A DNA stretch of 64,000 nucleotides from Dallia pectoralis (GCA_029465975.1 CM055740.1:5436317-5500316); one strand, 5' to 3'. Shown: positions 49,942-63,830, numbered from the stretch's first letter. The notes: generated from the letters alone by a model not told the origin. Numbers and translations: made by a program.

Positions 49942-51760
49942 TGATGAGGATATGGACATAATGAGGATATGGACATAATGAGGATATGGACATAATGAGG
50001 ATATGGACATAATGAGGATATGGACATAATGAGGATATGGACATAATGAGGATATGGACATAATGAGGATATGGACATGATGAGGATATGGACATGATGA
50101 GGATATGGACATGATGAGGATATGGACATGATGAGGATATGGACATAATGAGGATATGGACATAATGAGGATATGGACATAATGAGGATATGGACATAAT
50201 GAGGATATGGACATAATGAGGATATGGACATAATGAGGATATGGACATAATGAGGATATGGACATAATGAGGATATGGACATAATGAGGATATGGACATA
50301 ATGAGGATATGGACATAATGAGGATATGGACATAATGAGGATATGGACATGATGAGGATATGGACATGATGAGGATATGGACATGATGAGGATATGGACA
50401 TAATGAGGATATGGACATAATGAGGATATGGACATAATGAGGATATGGACATAATGAGGATATGGACATAATGAGGATATGGACATGATGAGGATATGGA
50501 CATAATGAGGATATGGACATGATGAGGATATGGACATGATGAGGATATGGACATAATGAGGATATGGACATGATGAGGATATGGACATGATGAGGATATG
50601 GACATGATGAGGATATGGACATGATGAGGATATGGACATGATGAGGATATGGACATGATGAGGATATGGACATGATGAGGATATGGACATAATGAGGATA
50701 TGGACATAATGAGGATATGGACATAATGAGGATATGGACATAATGAGGATATGGACATAATGAGGATATGGACATAATGAGGATATGGACATAATGAGGA
50801 TATGGACATAATGAGGATATGGACATGATGAGGATATGGACATAATGAGGATATGGACATAATGAGGATATGGACATGATGAGGATATGGACATAATGAG
50901 GATATGGACATAATGAGGATATGGACATAATGAGGATATGGACATAATGAGGATATGGACATGATGAGGATATGGACATGATGAGGATATGGACATGATG
51001 AGGATATGGACATGATGAGGATATGGACATGATGAGGATATGGACATAATGAGGATATGGACATGATGAGGATATGGACATGATGAGGATATGGACATGA
51101 TGAGGATATGGACATGATGAGGATATGGACATGATGAGGATATGGACATGATGAGGATATGGACATAATGAGGATATGGACATAATGAGGATATGGACAT
51201 AATGAGGATATGGACATGATGAGGATATGGACATAATGAGGATATGGACATAATGAGGATATGGACATAATGAGGATATGGACATAATGAGGATATGGAC
51301 ATAATGAGGATATGGACATAATGAGGATATGGACATGATGAGCATATGGACATGATGAGGATATGGACATGATGAGGATATGGACATAATGAGGATATGG
51401 ACATAATGAGGATATGGACATAATGAGGATATGGACATAATGAGGATATGGACATAATGAGGATATGGACATAATGAGGATATGGACATAATGAGGATAT
51501 GGACATAATGAGGATATGGACATAATGAGGATATGGACATAATGAGGATATGGACATGATGAGGATATGGACATAATGAGGATATGGACATAATGAGGAT
51601 ATGGACATAATGAGGATATGGACATAATGAGGATATGGACATAATGAGGATATGGACATACTGAGGATATGGACATAATGAGGATATGGACATGATGAGG
51701 ATATGGACATAATGAGGATATGGACATAATGAGGATATGGACATACTGAGGATATGGACA
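49942..51760. repeat. 17-bp minisatellite, about 107 copies
   Basis: The unit is GATGAGGATATGGACAT or AATGAGGATATGGACAT, differing by one A/G. Other variants are rare (ACTGAGGATA near 51659 and 51743, ATGAGCATATGG near 51342). It is the largest array in the window. A frame of 742 codons on the minus strand runs through it because the unit lacks stop codons in all three minus frames. Confidence 0.97.
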
Positions 51761-54700
51761 TATGATCATTTTGGAGTTTAGAAAAATAAATAATAAACAA
51801 AAAAAGGTAATAAACCGCGTCAACAATAAATCGGACAACGCCGCTGCAAAAACACATGAAAAATAAGAAACAGAAAAAAACGCACCGCAGTAGGTAATGC
51901 TGGGTAATAAAATAATGATGTGCTTCGGACACTAATCACACTCAACAGTAGGTAGTCCCGAACAAACACTGAAAATGTTGTACCAAAAAACCAACACTTG
52001 CATAACACTGTGTAGAGAGTCACGGTATAGGAACTGGATAATCATAACCAAAGTGTTCATGAAATTACGTTGGCCCCGTCTCGGTGAATGTAAGAGACGT
52101 AGAAGTTCTTCAAGAGTTTCTGGTTTCAGGCCTCATGGATCAAAATAGCAGACATGAGTAAATCAACACTGGTACCTGGTAATAAATGTGGTCGATATTT
52201 TTTATTTAGAAAATACAATGTCAGAAAAGTAGATATTAAATAACGAACATGTAGCTTTATTGTCCTTACATACAGTACAAATACCTGGACATTGAGATCT
52301 GTTTTTAAACTATGGTTGTCTTAATTTATTTTTGTTTAAAAGAGAGTAAGAGGATTCTAGGCATGTGTCAATCTAGTTTGTGGCCCTGTTTCAACAGAGT
52401 AACGTGATGTATGCCACACTGACAGCAAGCAACAGATGTACACATAGGGCCTGGAATCAAACGAGTGTGCTTTATTATCAAAGGATGATAAACTGGCGGA
52501 AAAAAATAAAAATAACAACTTTTCTAATTATAGAGTGGCTCAGTCGTTGTTCATGCTCATCCATAACTATTGCTTCCAAAAGAAAATATTAGTTAAATCA
52601 ACCGTCTTTGTCTTCCTGCTGGCCGCCTGGGCAGGCCAGGGATCCGACTCAGATGACATCTGAGAGTTTGCAGCTGAGCTTGTTTATTTTTCAGACATAA
52701 CGCAAATGTGAATTGCTCCGTGGACTGTTGGAATCGCACCGGATGGCGCTTTTTAGCCACTCAAAAGGATCATGTGCAATGAATCTTCACAAACATAAGC
52801 TATTGTCCAGCTGGTCCCCATCAAGTTCCGGACTGCCTCTGACTCGGGGCTCACTTCTGTGCAACTTAAATTCCCTGTTAGCTTTAAGACATTGGGCGTT
52901 CGTCCAGTTGTGTTGGAAGTTTAAATAAGCAGACCCAATGATTAGAAGAGTCTCCGTGGGAATCATTGGTTTAAAAAAAGACGGGAGAGAAAAAGAAGAA
53001 AAAAACGTCCTCCTGTACTAATATTAGCATGCTCTCTGTGGAATTTGTGCATGTTACACTTCGATTAATTTTAATCGAATTAATCTACACAGGATTCTAC
53101 AAAGCTCTAACATAAAAGAGTGGCAAGTTGAACAACGTGTTTAGTGACCTAATAAAAATAAAATGCATCTAAAATGAAACACTGTAGCAGTGGGTAAAGA
53201 AACACACACTTCTAAACAAACAAATAGATTGTATTCAGCTAAGCGTTTTCAAATTCTAAATGTTGCTAAATGTTGCTGCAGTTACAGTAACTAAATATAT
53301 GTTGCTGGTATAAGAACCGTTTTTTGACATGTACAATAGAATGTTTTGACAACAATCGTTGTCAATAAAATGTGTTAAATTCATTATCACCGTTTATTCT
53401 TACCACTTACTTGGTTGTTGTGGCCGTGTCCAGACACATCCATGTCTGCTCGCACAAACCCCTGAAACAATCTCTGACAATTTCTCAGAAAAATTCAAGG
53501 AAAAAAATCTGTTTGAGATTTCTTTTTCCCTGTTTTTGAAAAGTTGAACACAGAGAGAGAGAAAAATGTGTTCAGAATACCCTCAACATAAATCATCCAG
53601 CTCTCAGATCAGATCCGATGGGAGTCCAACCAAAATCACCTTGTCAAAGCCAAGTGACCAAAGCAATGTCTCTGAACTACGACAGTGCTCGAGACAGAGT
53701 CAGGCCTGTCCTCCTATCACTATAACCCCATTGTAACCCAACACCAAACACAATCCTTCTTTAGCCCAGTGACTAACTAGCTTTACAACATCCCAGTCGC
53801 TGTAAGACAATGCAGGAGATATGAGGGAGAGGTATGAGAATACCTCTATACGACAAGAGATTATGAAATTATTGAAATTATTGAATATTGTTTTTATGTG
53901 GTCATTAGATAATACAGTAGATTTTGGATATGGGTCCAAACACAAACCAGTTTCAAGGAAAATGATTGCAGAACTGGTAAGCTAGCCAGTTTTCTCTTCA
54001 ATACAGCCAGCTAAGCCTTGTTCCTCTGTAGGTTTCTTCCACTCAGGTAATTGTTAGGGTCTAGGATACTGTAAGCGAACATCGTCACTGCTGATGCAGG
54101 AAGCAAGCAAGTGTATTTCTAAAGCACAATTCATACATAGAAGAATTTCAATGTTCTTTACAAAGGAAAAATATGAAATAATAACACTGATCAATTGATT
54201 AATTCATCCTACATCACAAATTAAATCTGCCAGATGAAGCCCCCAAGAGCAAAAAGGCTTTTGACTATTGCAACTTCAGTTTCAAAACGGGTCCTTTAGG
54301 TAAACTCATGTGGTGTGCAAACATTTACAAAGCCAATATTTACTAAAAAAACTAAATGTTAAACTCCACTAAGATGTTTTTCATTCAAACTTGTTGATAT
54401 CCCAGTTGATAGGAAACACAGAATATGAAATAGTGTAAAGGAACCCCACATCTAGGCAATTGCAACCAACCCAAAAACAAGTGCACAATGACAGTCAGAG
54501 AGACATTAATACAATGGCAACTTAATGCCAAATCCATTCATCAACTACACATGATTCACACTTATTGGCTCAACCCACATGACTTAACAAAACAAGAGCT
54601 CGTGAAAGGAAGATAAAGAAAACCTGGGTAGCCTACCAAACAACCGTTGTCGGCGACAAACCCACACATGCATGCACAATATGACATTTGGATATGCTCA

Positions 54701-56600
54701 GTGCACGACAAAGATAAGGTTTCGTGACAGGGATAAGTCTCATTCCCCTATAGACACCCACATTGGTATGGGGAGCTTCCATGAGCTTAACTTGCACTAG
54801 CAGCAGTTAAAAGAGAGATAGCCCCTATAAGAAAGCCTAATGTTTGATTTACAATTTATATATAAATATATATATAAAAAAATATTGTGTAAGTTATTTT
54901 GTTTGTGTCTGTACAACCAAGTTTTTTCAAACTTATAGACAGACTCAAACCCAACCTGTATAGTATAATTGCAGTATTATCGGGTATATTAAATCGCCTT
55001 GAGTCCTCTGGGCGCATCCCAGCTCTCATTGTGCGCAAATATAATATATATAGCGTCAGTAAAACTATTGCATGACAATCCCAATGAAACATGAAATCAA
55101 CAAACGCAAAACAATATGCATGCATCTTGTTTAATGCTGACCACATGGGCAGCCTTCAGAGAATAAGATTAATTCATTTTGAAACACATTGACTGTAAAT
55201 TACAATGTGATGATGTGATAAACACGCAACTTTTTACCTGCAATTGATGTAATGGGTCGCCTATTTGATGTCCTGCGCAACCTGCTGAGAATAAAGCTCA
55301 CAAGTCATTTACATCCATAAGGACCCGCAGTCCGCCTCTTCCCGCTGTTGTCAACAGACAAGTGTTGAGGTAGAGAGGAGGATGCGTGCACATGCAGCCT
55401 ACAGTCTGTCTGAGGCAGTCTCTGTGTTTCATGTCTCAACCCTGTTCATCTTGTTTAGGAGCCAGACATGCTGCCAACTCTATAACTTAGTTTGCCAATG
55501 CATTTACACAGGCCATGTATTTATATAAGATAAACCCTCGGGTGTTTGACCCAAATACATGTATCTACTTACCTGGATTTATTTCTAGCAATTGTCGTTT
55601 TATGTCACTAAAATACCACAACTTACCACTAACCTTTACATTATTATCAACTCAACATAACAGTAAGATATTGGATGATGTTTTAGTTGGCCTCTAGTTG
55701 GCCTCATTATGTCCATGTTATAACTGTGAGTTATAACATAATTAGACACGTGCAAACGATGCATTGGAATATCACAGGTGTACCTCCATTGGTAGTGCCT
55801 TCACCTATCTCCACAATCTGTACATATTGTGTGAGGCAAATGTGATGCGTGCTGAGTATGTGTGATAAGTCTGATGTGTGATTTTCTATTAAACATATCT
55901 ACAGTGCAGATCAGAGTGCAAGCCTGATTGACAGGTTAAAAACCCAGTCCGATCACAAATGAGAGTCCACTGTAGTCCTGGAAGCTTTTCCACACAACTT
56001 TGACAACTTTGACATTGTATAATTACTCAAGGATTAAAGTACGTTGGACTCCAATGCACAAACCGAGAATCAATATCAATGGTATATCATGTTGGCCACT
56101 CTCGCCTTAGAGGGGTGCAGAGATTGACGGCCTTACAATTTGTCTGTGGGAACAGGTCCGCAAAGCTTGGACATCCTGCCGCTCTACTGCCAAGTCCACG
56201 GAAGAAACGTTGTGTCAACCGAAGTAATCGGGATATATCGCAAACGTCAAGCGCACCACGTCAAACCTATCCTCGGAGAGCAAGAAGAATCGATGCCTCG
56301 TGATGACCTCATGGACCTATCGAGCAGACCTGAGCCAGCGTCTGAGCGCGTGGAATTTGTTTATGTCTGGAGCAAATATGTAGAGAGGTTTGAATGATTT
56401 CCAGCCGAGCGCGGAGGATTTAACAGTGTGACCACTCGTAGAGGACCACTCAGTGAGTAATGAGTAGAAGTACAGACAGTTTACCTTCTTTCACACACTC
56501 TGGCTTGTGCTTTGGACAGCAAGACAACACTAGCCAAGTGGCTTGGAGGAATTGACTAGTGACAGCATCCACGTGACCAGTACACCTGTGGTACCAACAA
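51761..56600. other. 5' flank or first intron of ano1, no gene recognised
   Basis: AT-rich sequence without any protein family I recognise on either strand. Short open frames at 56079-56397 and 54856-55146 have no recognisable motif. A GC-richer patch at 55310-55460 and a sense-strand TTGCAG|GTAAAA at about 55238 could belong to an upstream noncoding exon of ano1. That is speculation. Near 54110-54180 there is a trace of the fish repeat type seen at 31560. Confidence 0.5.
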
Positions 56601-56602
56601 GA

Positions 56603-56722
56603 ACCACACAGTCACAGACCCACAGTCACAGATCCACAGTCACAGACCCACAGTCAGAGACCCACAGTCACAGATCCACAGTCACAGATCCACAGTCACA
56701 GATCCACAGTCACAGACATTCG
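56603..56722. repeat. CCACAGTCACAGAT short tandem repeat
   Basis: About eight copies of a 14-bp unit (CACAGTCACAGATC) with CACAGACC and GAGACC variants. Confidence 0.9.
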
Positions 56723-57589
56723 AGTCACTTGATGTAATAAGGCAGTGAGCTCCAATCATGACAATACAAAACATATCCAAATGGAAATGTACTTCTACAA
56801 TTAAATGACAGTCAGCTCAAAACGTGCAGTTTGATTGGTGTTTGACCAGACGCTCCAAGCACTCTGTGATGAACACAGTCAGTGCTGCAGGGAAGTAATC
56901 ATTAAACTTGGTCACTTCGGTTTTCCTTGAAACACACAAAGATGTTTTTATCATGTCTGAAAGTGATGTAGGAATTTTCCTTTAACAATCCGTTCACGTC
57001 TGAAGTACCTGATATAGTCTTCTGATGTCTGACTTAGTGAGTTTTGAATAAAAATGTTTGCTATCCAGCAGGAACCTGCCAGGAAACCATCACCTAAAGA
57101 TACTAGTTTGCGGCACAATTGTGAATAACATCCCTGTATAGAAATAGATAGCATAATACCGCAGAACTTGACATGATGACACAGATGTCAAAGACATTTG
57201 ATCGCATGGCCAGGCCCAGTCGGAGATCGTTTCACAGTTAAATGGAAGAACAAAAATATCAGATTCTTTTGTCTGTTATTTTCTTAACCCAGTGTGTTCT
57301 GACTCAGAGCAGACATAAAGTCAAACATACATACACAGTCATTGGCAGCGTCTGTTAGGGTAAAGGTTGAACTGACGACAGAACGGCATCGTGGGAAGAG
57401 GCGTCATTGCTGTGGTTTCCCATCTGTACCGTTGCAGAACTTCCCTGTCCTACTCACCAACACCTCAGTGGATTGTTGCAGTCAAGGCTTCAAGAAAGTG
57501 AGAGAGTTTAGTCTTAATGTTTAGCTTTATTTGAGTTTGCATATTGTATATAGCCAACGTAATTATATTTCATTTATTAAATATAGACT

Positions 57590-57990
57590 GGCTCTCAAAA
57601 AAAATCACCCCACGGATTTTATTATTTTACATGAAATCCAAGTGGATTTAATTAGGAGTTTGGGACACTGATTGTCAGAAATACGTTCAGTAATCTCAAA
57701 GTGAAATATTTACATTATATAAAGAAAAAATTAACACAATAATAAGAGGTTCTTCTACATCTGTCTAGTGGTCGTTGGGTTCTTGGCCTGCTTGCAGACC
57801 ACGGAACCTTGTTGCAGAGTCACTTCGTATGGATGGGAAGGCCAGCTCTTTGAAGAGCCTTGGTGGTTCCATACTTGTACTTTAAGTTCTAGAGACATCT
57901 AAACTATGATCAAACGGACACAGGATCCATCTGGGCTGATTGTTGAGTCTTATGGCAGAGGGTTTAAACTCCGTATTAAACTGTGGACCT
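57590..57990 (-). mobile_element. Tc1-like transposon relic (third type)
   Basis: GAGCCTTGGTGGTTCCATAC, AGACATCTAAACTATGATCA, ACACAGGATCCATCTGGGC and TTGAGTCTTATGGCAGAGGG resemble the antisense 3' part of Tc1-like elements common in salmonids, with internal deletions. The transposase would read on the minus strand. The assignment comes from memory of the family consensus. Confidence 0.55.
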
Positions 57991-58744
57991 CAAAGCCAAT
58001 TCAATAAAATAATAATAATGCAAACTAATTCCAATCAGGAACTCGCAATTAATGATAACATAAAGAATCCAACGTCACACTGTGTTGTTTTCTAGAAATA
58101 ATGTAGTTTTTTTTTAGCAATCACATAAACTGTGCACACACACACACACCCCGACTCACCAATTACTACTTTATTATTACAAAGAATGAAAAAACATCAG
58201 CTCTCAGAACATTTTTAGCTCATGGTTCTCATTCATCTTTATCTGAGTGTGTCGGCTGAAAGTGGGTGCTCCAATGCCTCAGATTTATTTCTACTGTTGA
58301 CGGGTCATATCCGAATGGGGTTATGGGGAATTTGGTGGCTCATCTAAGAAACACAGGAAATGGAAAGATGGAATTTGCCTTAGTCACATGACTTTTCCTG
58401 ATAATATCAATTTTGGACTAATGGATAAATATAGCCCTTGTAAGTTCCAAACAAACTCCCTGTTTATAGCCCACAGTCTTTTGAAAACCAGAACTGCAGC
58501 GAGTGGGATGTCTCTGAGAGGCTTTTATGTCCGGTCCTCGTCCCCGGAGACCCTGTTAGAGGATGGTTTAGTGATGAATTGAGACTTCTGAAACAGCTGG
58601 AGGAGGTTGTCAGAACACACAGAGTGATTTGGCAGAGTTCAGCCGGCCTCTCGGGAACGCCGGTCCAGCCTCAAGGTCAGAGGTCACTGAGAATGACCAA
58701 CGCTAACGTGACTCTGCGGCCACCTCCTCACGCACATCATGGGC

Positions 58745-58840
58745 AGAGTCCCTAATGGCATCCTTGACCTTACTGCCCGATGGGACTCTTCGACCAGAAG
58801 TAGTGCTCTGTGGAGGGCAAAGGCATTTTAGGACACAGCT
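58745..58840. mobile_element. short foldback repeat of salmonid/pike type
   Basis: GTCCCTAATGGCATCCTTGA at the left and AAAGGCATTTTAGGACACAG at the right are imperfect inverted repeats. Between them is GACTCTTCGACCAGAAGTAG. The layout matches, with decay, a highly abundant salmonid repeat as I remember it. Confidence 0.45.
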
Positions 58841-58884
58841 CTCATCAAAACAAACAGAGCCCTTTCTGCAGTCTACACATCCTA

Positions 58885-59290
58885 AAGTAAAATGCAGTCA
58901 TGTGAAAAAGTACACCCCGTGGAATGTTATATTTTCTTCTATGTATTGGAAATATGGATATCTAATTCCTCCACACTTTTGGCAGAAAAGTACTCTGATT
59001 TAACCAATGACACTGAAGATTTTACATTATTACACGATTTTAATAATGTATCCATAACAAAACTACAAAAATGCAATTTCATAGTAAAAAAAACACCCCT
59101 AGTGTTAATAGCTGGGGTCGTTCTCATGAATACTGACTTACGTCATGTAGCAGTTTCTAGAAGTTTCTCACATCAACTGGAACAAACTTTCACCAACTCT
59201 TCTTCAAACCTTCCTGAAATATTGGCCTTCTCCAGTTACTCTATGAGGATTTTTTATCATCCGTTTTTTTCTGCCATTTAATAAGATGGT
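58885..59290. mobile_element. possible decayed DNA-transposon repeat
   Basis: GCAGTCATGTGAAAAAGTAC followed by ACCCCGTGGAATG is a phrase seen at the edge of fish interspersed repeats. The rest is too diverged to classify. Confidence 0.35.
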
Positions 59291-62110
59291 AAAGGTCAGG
59301 GTAAATTTACTTTTTGCAGCATAAGGAAATGTAATGCTTTTGTGTGATTTGTTAGAATAAGTAACCTTTATCAATAACTGAGGTTGGAGTTTAGCTCAGA
59401 AATTCATGTGTCAATAAATATAAGGAAAGACAACTTTCCAAAATGTTTGTTGCTTTTATGCAGTAGGCTACCATATAAAAAATACACACAGGGGAATTAC
59501 ATCTAAATAAAGTATGTATAATAGCCTAGTTAAAAACATTTGAGACAACAAAGACATTCTGAAAGGATCTATTGGAAAAGGATTTATTGAGACCACATCC
59601 ATTTGGAGTACTGCCGTATGACGCAGTTTCAACGTGTAGGGTTCTTACATCGTTCCACAACAACCACGTCTCTCGTGGTGCACAAGAACATATGTGGACC
59701 CACGCGGTCCCCACTAACATCCAAAACACGCGGTCCACTCCGGAACGTACCTAGAACTTCGCTCAGCCACTGCGATTGCATGAAGTGTGCGGCAGCTTTT
59801 GAATGTGTGCGCTTGTGTTCGTAGGTGACCCGGAACCAAACCCACCTACCCCGTGCACTACGAAAGCCTTGTTCTTTAACTGTCTCACAGTGCATTATTA
59901 CACACAGTGTTGATGTCATTAAACCCATCTGGTATATACAGGCACTTTCTCACAGTGACACAACAGGGTTTGGGTTTAATGAACCCCAGCTGGCTGTGCA
60001 GTAGTCCATGGGGGCCAGACGACCACTGAGGGACACTAGGCCTGCAAGGATTGCGTGTGTTTTATATTCAAATCTAAAGTACAGTAATTGGATAAGTGCA
60101 ATCAGCAGTAAACTTTATACCACTTTCTATGTAAATAGCTTGTGGGGGGCCGGGGGTTGAAACACATCTTCGGTGTAGCCTTTACATTGGCGACATCTTT
60201 AGGCCGGAGAGACTTCTCACATAACTTGAGCAAAGAGCGACTCATGTGAAAATAACTTTTCAAAGTGACCACCAGGGGGAAACATTTCCCCGTCAGCATT
60301 CCTCATCAATATAATGGCTTGATATAATTTAACTATTCTCCGCCTAATGGATTGTTATCAGCTGTTGCGCACACACAGTAATAACCGACGAGGAAAATCA
60401 TGATCAATACATACAAATGACACAACATATTGCCTAAATGCCAATAGCAGTTTAGCAATATTGAATCAAACCTGCTGCAAAATACCAATTCAATATTGGA
60501 CCAGGGGATATATTCATGTTTGTCCGAACATTTGCTACAAATGCATGCATATTTCATATGACGCTGGTATTGTAAATTGCCCACCAATGGACGAAATGGG
60601 AAAAGGGGCGAATCCAGCTGCGGCAGCGGACCAATCCTGGAGCACTCCCTGAGCCCACCGACCTTTAGAGTGAACTTTAGAGGCCACCAGAATCATTCAA
60701 GCTAATCCCTGCAGGGCTGGCTGACATGCTGCTCTAGGGCTTCTTCATTCTCCCAGATCTGCCTCCGTGGGAGTCCCGCGACATAGCTGGCTTGCCCGTG
60801 CATCCTAGGCCACGCCATCACAACCATAAACCCCTTAAACATTATCTGAGAGAAGCTATCCGCAAGTCGCCCACCCTCTCTCCCAAGTCCGGAGGACATA
60901 TATTAACAAAATAGAGTCATTAAACAAGACAGTAAGCTTATGCAAAACAGAATAGTGAAAACTTAGTGAAAAAACATGGGTATATCTTCACAAAGAAATA
61001 TAAAAAGCCAACTCAACCTCAATGTCATAAAATATTATCCAATATGATATTTATTAACCTCCGTGTAATTTTGGTTTCCATACAAGTATTGTGGACTTAG
61101 GGCAAAGTGCAATCACAAATACTTACCTGCCTTTGATCATTGACCATAACAATATGTTTCATCTTAAGGAAAGAAATGACTCATAGCACAAAATTACAGC
61201 AACATACTGTAGCGTCAAAAGGAAGTCAACAAAAAAGGAGAGTGTTTCACTATCTCTAAGGAATAAAACAGGAGGACAAAGTTCGGAGACGACAGAGGGT
61301 TTGTGCATCTTAGTATGTCGCCCGGGAAACCCAGACTGAATCCCACTGAATTTCACTCACTTATTCACACTGGAACCTGAAATAAAGATCAGATTCGGTT
61401 TGGATTTCCACGTCGTCGTGTTCCAATGGCATGCCACTACAGTGGACCTATAAAGAAGCACGGGAATGTGGTGAGTAGGAGATGTCCCCTAAGGCCAGGC
61501 TAGTACAGACCAATCTCCTGATTAAACAACGCCCCGTTAGGTCTTTAGGACTGTACGTGCCCGTCAGTGCGTATTGTGCAGCCATCAACGACAATGTGCA
61601 TCAGCAGTCACTTTCAGTGGTGTGTTTCACTCCTCGATCACAAAGTGGCCACTTAATGTATCCTAACATCAGATGAACGTGGAAACACACAGCCTGAGTA
61701 TCGTCATGTATACGCGCGTGATGCACAAACTATGCAATATTCATTTGTATAAGCTTTTACTAAATTACATAGGCTTAGCAAATACATGTGACTATCGATT
61801 GCTAAAAGTTTAAAATATGCTCTATAGGAACATGGAGACACGATTATTTATAGAAATTTTAAAAATAGAGAGACTTAAAATCCTGTTACACGTATAATTA
61901 TTCACCTGATAAAGAAGAACAACTTGAAACAGAATTTATATTGCTTTTGATCCACATTTCTTCGCTTATCCGATAACCTAACCACACCTATACGGGTCGC
62001 TATGGTGACACAAACAGAAATATGCCCTCGTAATATACATCTCTACATCATCAAAAATACTGTGCCTGCTCTTTCATCTTCTTCTGTGGTTCTTAACATA
62101 AGACCTCATC
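59291..62110. other. no gene recognised
   Basis: Mostly AT-rich sequence. Open frames of 60-99 codons at 59572-59928 and 60102-60899 lack recognisable motifs and initiation or splice context. A moderately GC-rich patch at 60600-60900 might be a conserved noncoding element, but I cannot test this. Confidence 0.5.
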
Positions 62111-62112
62111 TC

Positions 62113-62194
62113 CGGAGGTTGGTACAGGGAGGTTGGTACAGGGAGGTTGGTACAGGGAGGGTGGTACAGGGAGGTTGGTACAGGGAGGTTGTCA
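62113..62194. repeat. 14-bp minisatellite GGTTGGTACAGGGA
   Basis: Five to six tandem copies. Confidence 0.93.
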
Positions 62195-63449
62195 CCACTA
62201 CTACTCTGCATAACAACGGGACTGTAAAACAGTGACGTCACACCGTAGACATAACGCAGACGCCGAACATTTGACTGATTGTGTTTCGGATTGCGAAAAT
62301 AAACACTGTTGTTATAGATTTAGCCGTTCCTGTGGATGGGGCAAACTAAGTGGAACGAAACTAAATGGAAATAAATCAATCTATATTTCACCTACCGGCA
62401 TAAACCTGACTGATATCGGTCTCAGGAAACACTCCCACACTGCGGTGTTGGGCTATAATCCACTGTAATTCAGAAAGTAAACTACAAAAGTTTCGATGCT
62501 AATTGATCGGTGAACATTTTGGTTTCCTTTTCTGCTACTTCGTTGCACTGGAATCATACATTCCTGATTGTGTGTCTTCTTCAAACCCAAAGCCCTAAAT
62601 GTCACGGTGATGTTGAACCTAGCGTGATAATGGGTGTGTTATTACTCTCTATGGACATAGAAGACAGTGAGAAGGGATGGCGATTGCTGCTGATGTTGGA
62701 AAGCCCGGGCTTCCAGTGCATTAAGGTCGACACTACACTAGGGGGCGCTGTTGGCACAAAATTCCAGCCTCCTGTGGAAGACGTTTAACGATAATGAAAA
62801 GTTTCATTTACGTGTTTAATAGGAGTGTTTCCAGCCTCAGGTAAACTCTAGAAGTAACTAAGACAAATATCGAAACTACAGGGAAAACATAACAGCTGAA
62901 AATTAAGTGTAATAACTTGTCTGCCAATTGAGAAATGTATCTGATGTGATCTACAGTACGGTAAAAAGGCACAATGCCTATTGAGCGAGAATCGATCTAC
63001 AGTCCAGTGAAATGGGTGAGAGAAAACAAAGATAATTTCACCAACTAAATTGCAAATACGGTGGTTGAATGTGTTAATGTTCCCATTTTTCTAAAGAGCT
63101 GTTAATAATCAGCATAATTTCTCTAAGAAAGACCCAGAAAAGAAAGACAGCCCTGTCAAACTGATTATGGTTCATTTCAAAAGTCCTCAGATGCCATAAC
63201 GATTAGGCTGCTGTTGTTTTTGATAAGTGTACAGTATATTCCCCATTGCAGACTGGTCCCAGTTGGGTCCTTCATTTCTACAGGCAGATTGGCTCCATGT
63301 CACCTGGGACCACTGTCACAATCTGAGGGACTTTTGTGCTTATTCGGTAAAACTGCAGAGCTGTTTTAAGTTGCAGTTTCTTCATTAAACATGAGGATAT
63401 TCCTACGTTTCAACAAAATAAGCATAATCATATTATTCGGTAAGTTTAA

Positions 63450-63826
63450 AAGCCCAGTGCAGTAAAAATTATGTTAATTCCTGTGTTCATCATAGCGCAC
63501 AACAGCTGATGGAACTAACCCAGTAAAAAAGTGGCGCAAAATTAACAGTGACATTTCCTGCTGCTGTTTGCAAATACAATCTAGATCAGCAGGTCTTCCT
63601 AGAACCCGTTTCAACCAATCACGTCTGTTTGTAGAATGCGAAATAGACCAATAGCAAAAAGGGTTCCAAATTTAGAAATGACAGCTAGTCTTCAGATTCC
63701 CCCTCCCCCTCAGACCTCCTCCATACAGTTACAGCAGAATTCTTGCCTGAGAAGCGCTGTCGTCAATTAAATGCTAAACGTTACTCAGAAATGTGCCAGT
63801 GATACAAAAACAGCTGCACTGGGCCT
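63450..63826. mobile_element. 377-bp piggyBac-type MITE with TTAA target site
   Basis: TTAA occurs at 63446-63449 and 63827-63830. Just inside are the terminal inverted repeats AAGCCCAGTGCAG and CTGCACTGGGCCT, 13 bp with one mismatch. The interior has no coding potential. TTAA duplication is the signature of piggyBac insertion, so I class this as a non-autonomous piggyBac element. Confidence 0.75.
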
Positions 63827-63830
63827 TTAA

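Noticed and set aside
49704..51932. 742-codon open frame on the minus strand (and overlapping frames of 638 and 609 codons)
   Set aside because: Created by a 17-bp repeat with no stop in any minus frame; three frames are open at once, which no real gene shows.
56079..56397. 74- and 85-codon plus-strand frames, considered as an FGF-type gene because FGF genes lie near ANO1 in mammals
   Set aside because: No FGF core motif and no supporting splice structure; the resemblance did not hold.
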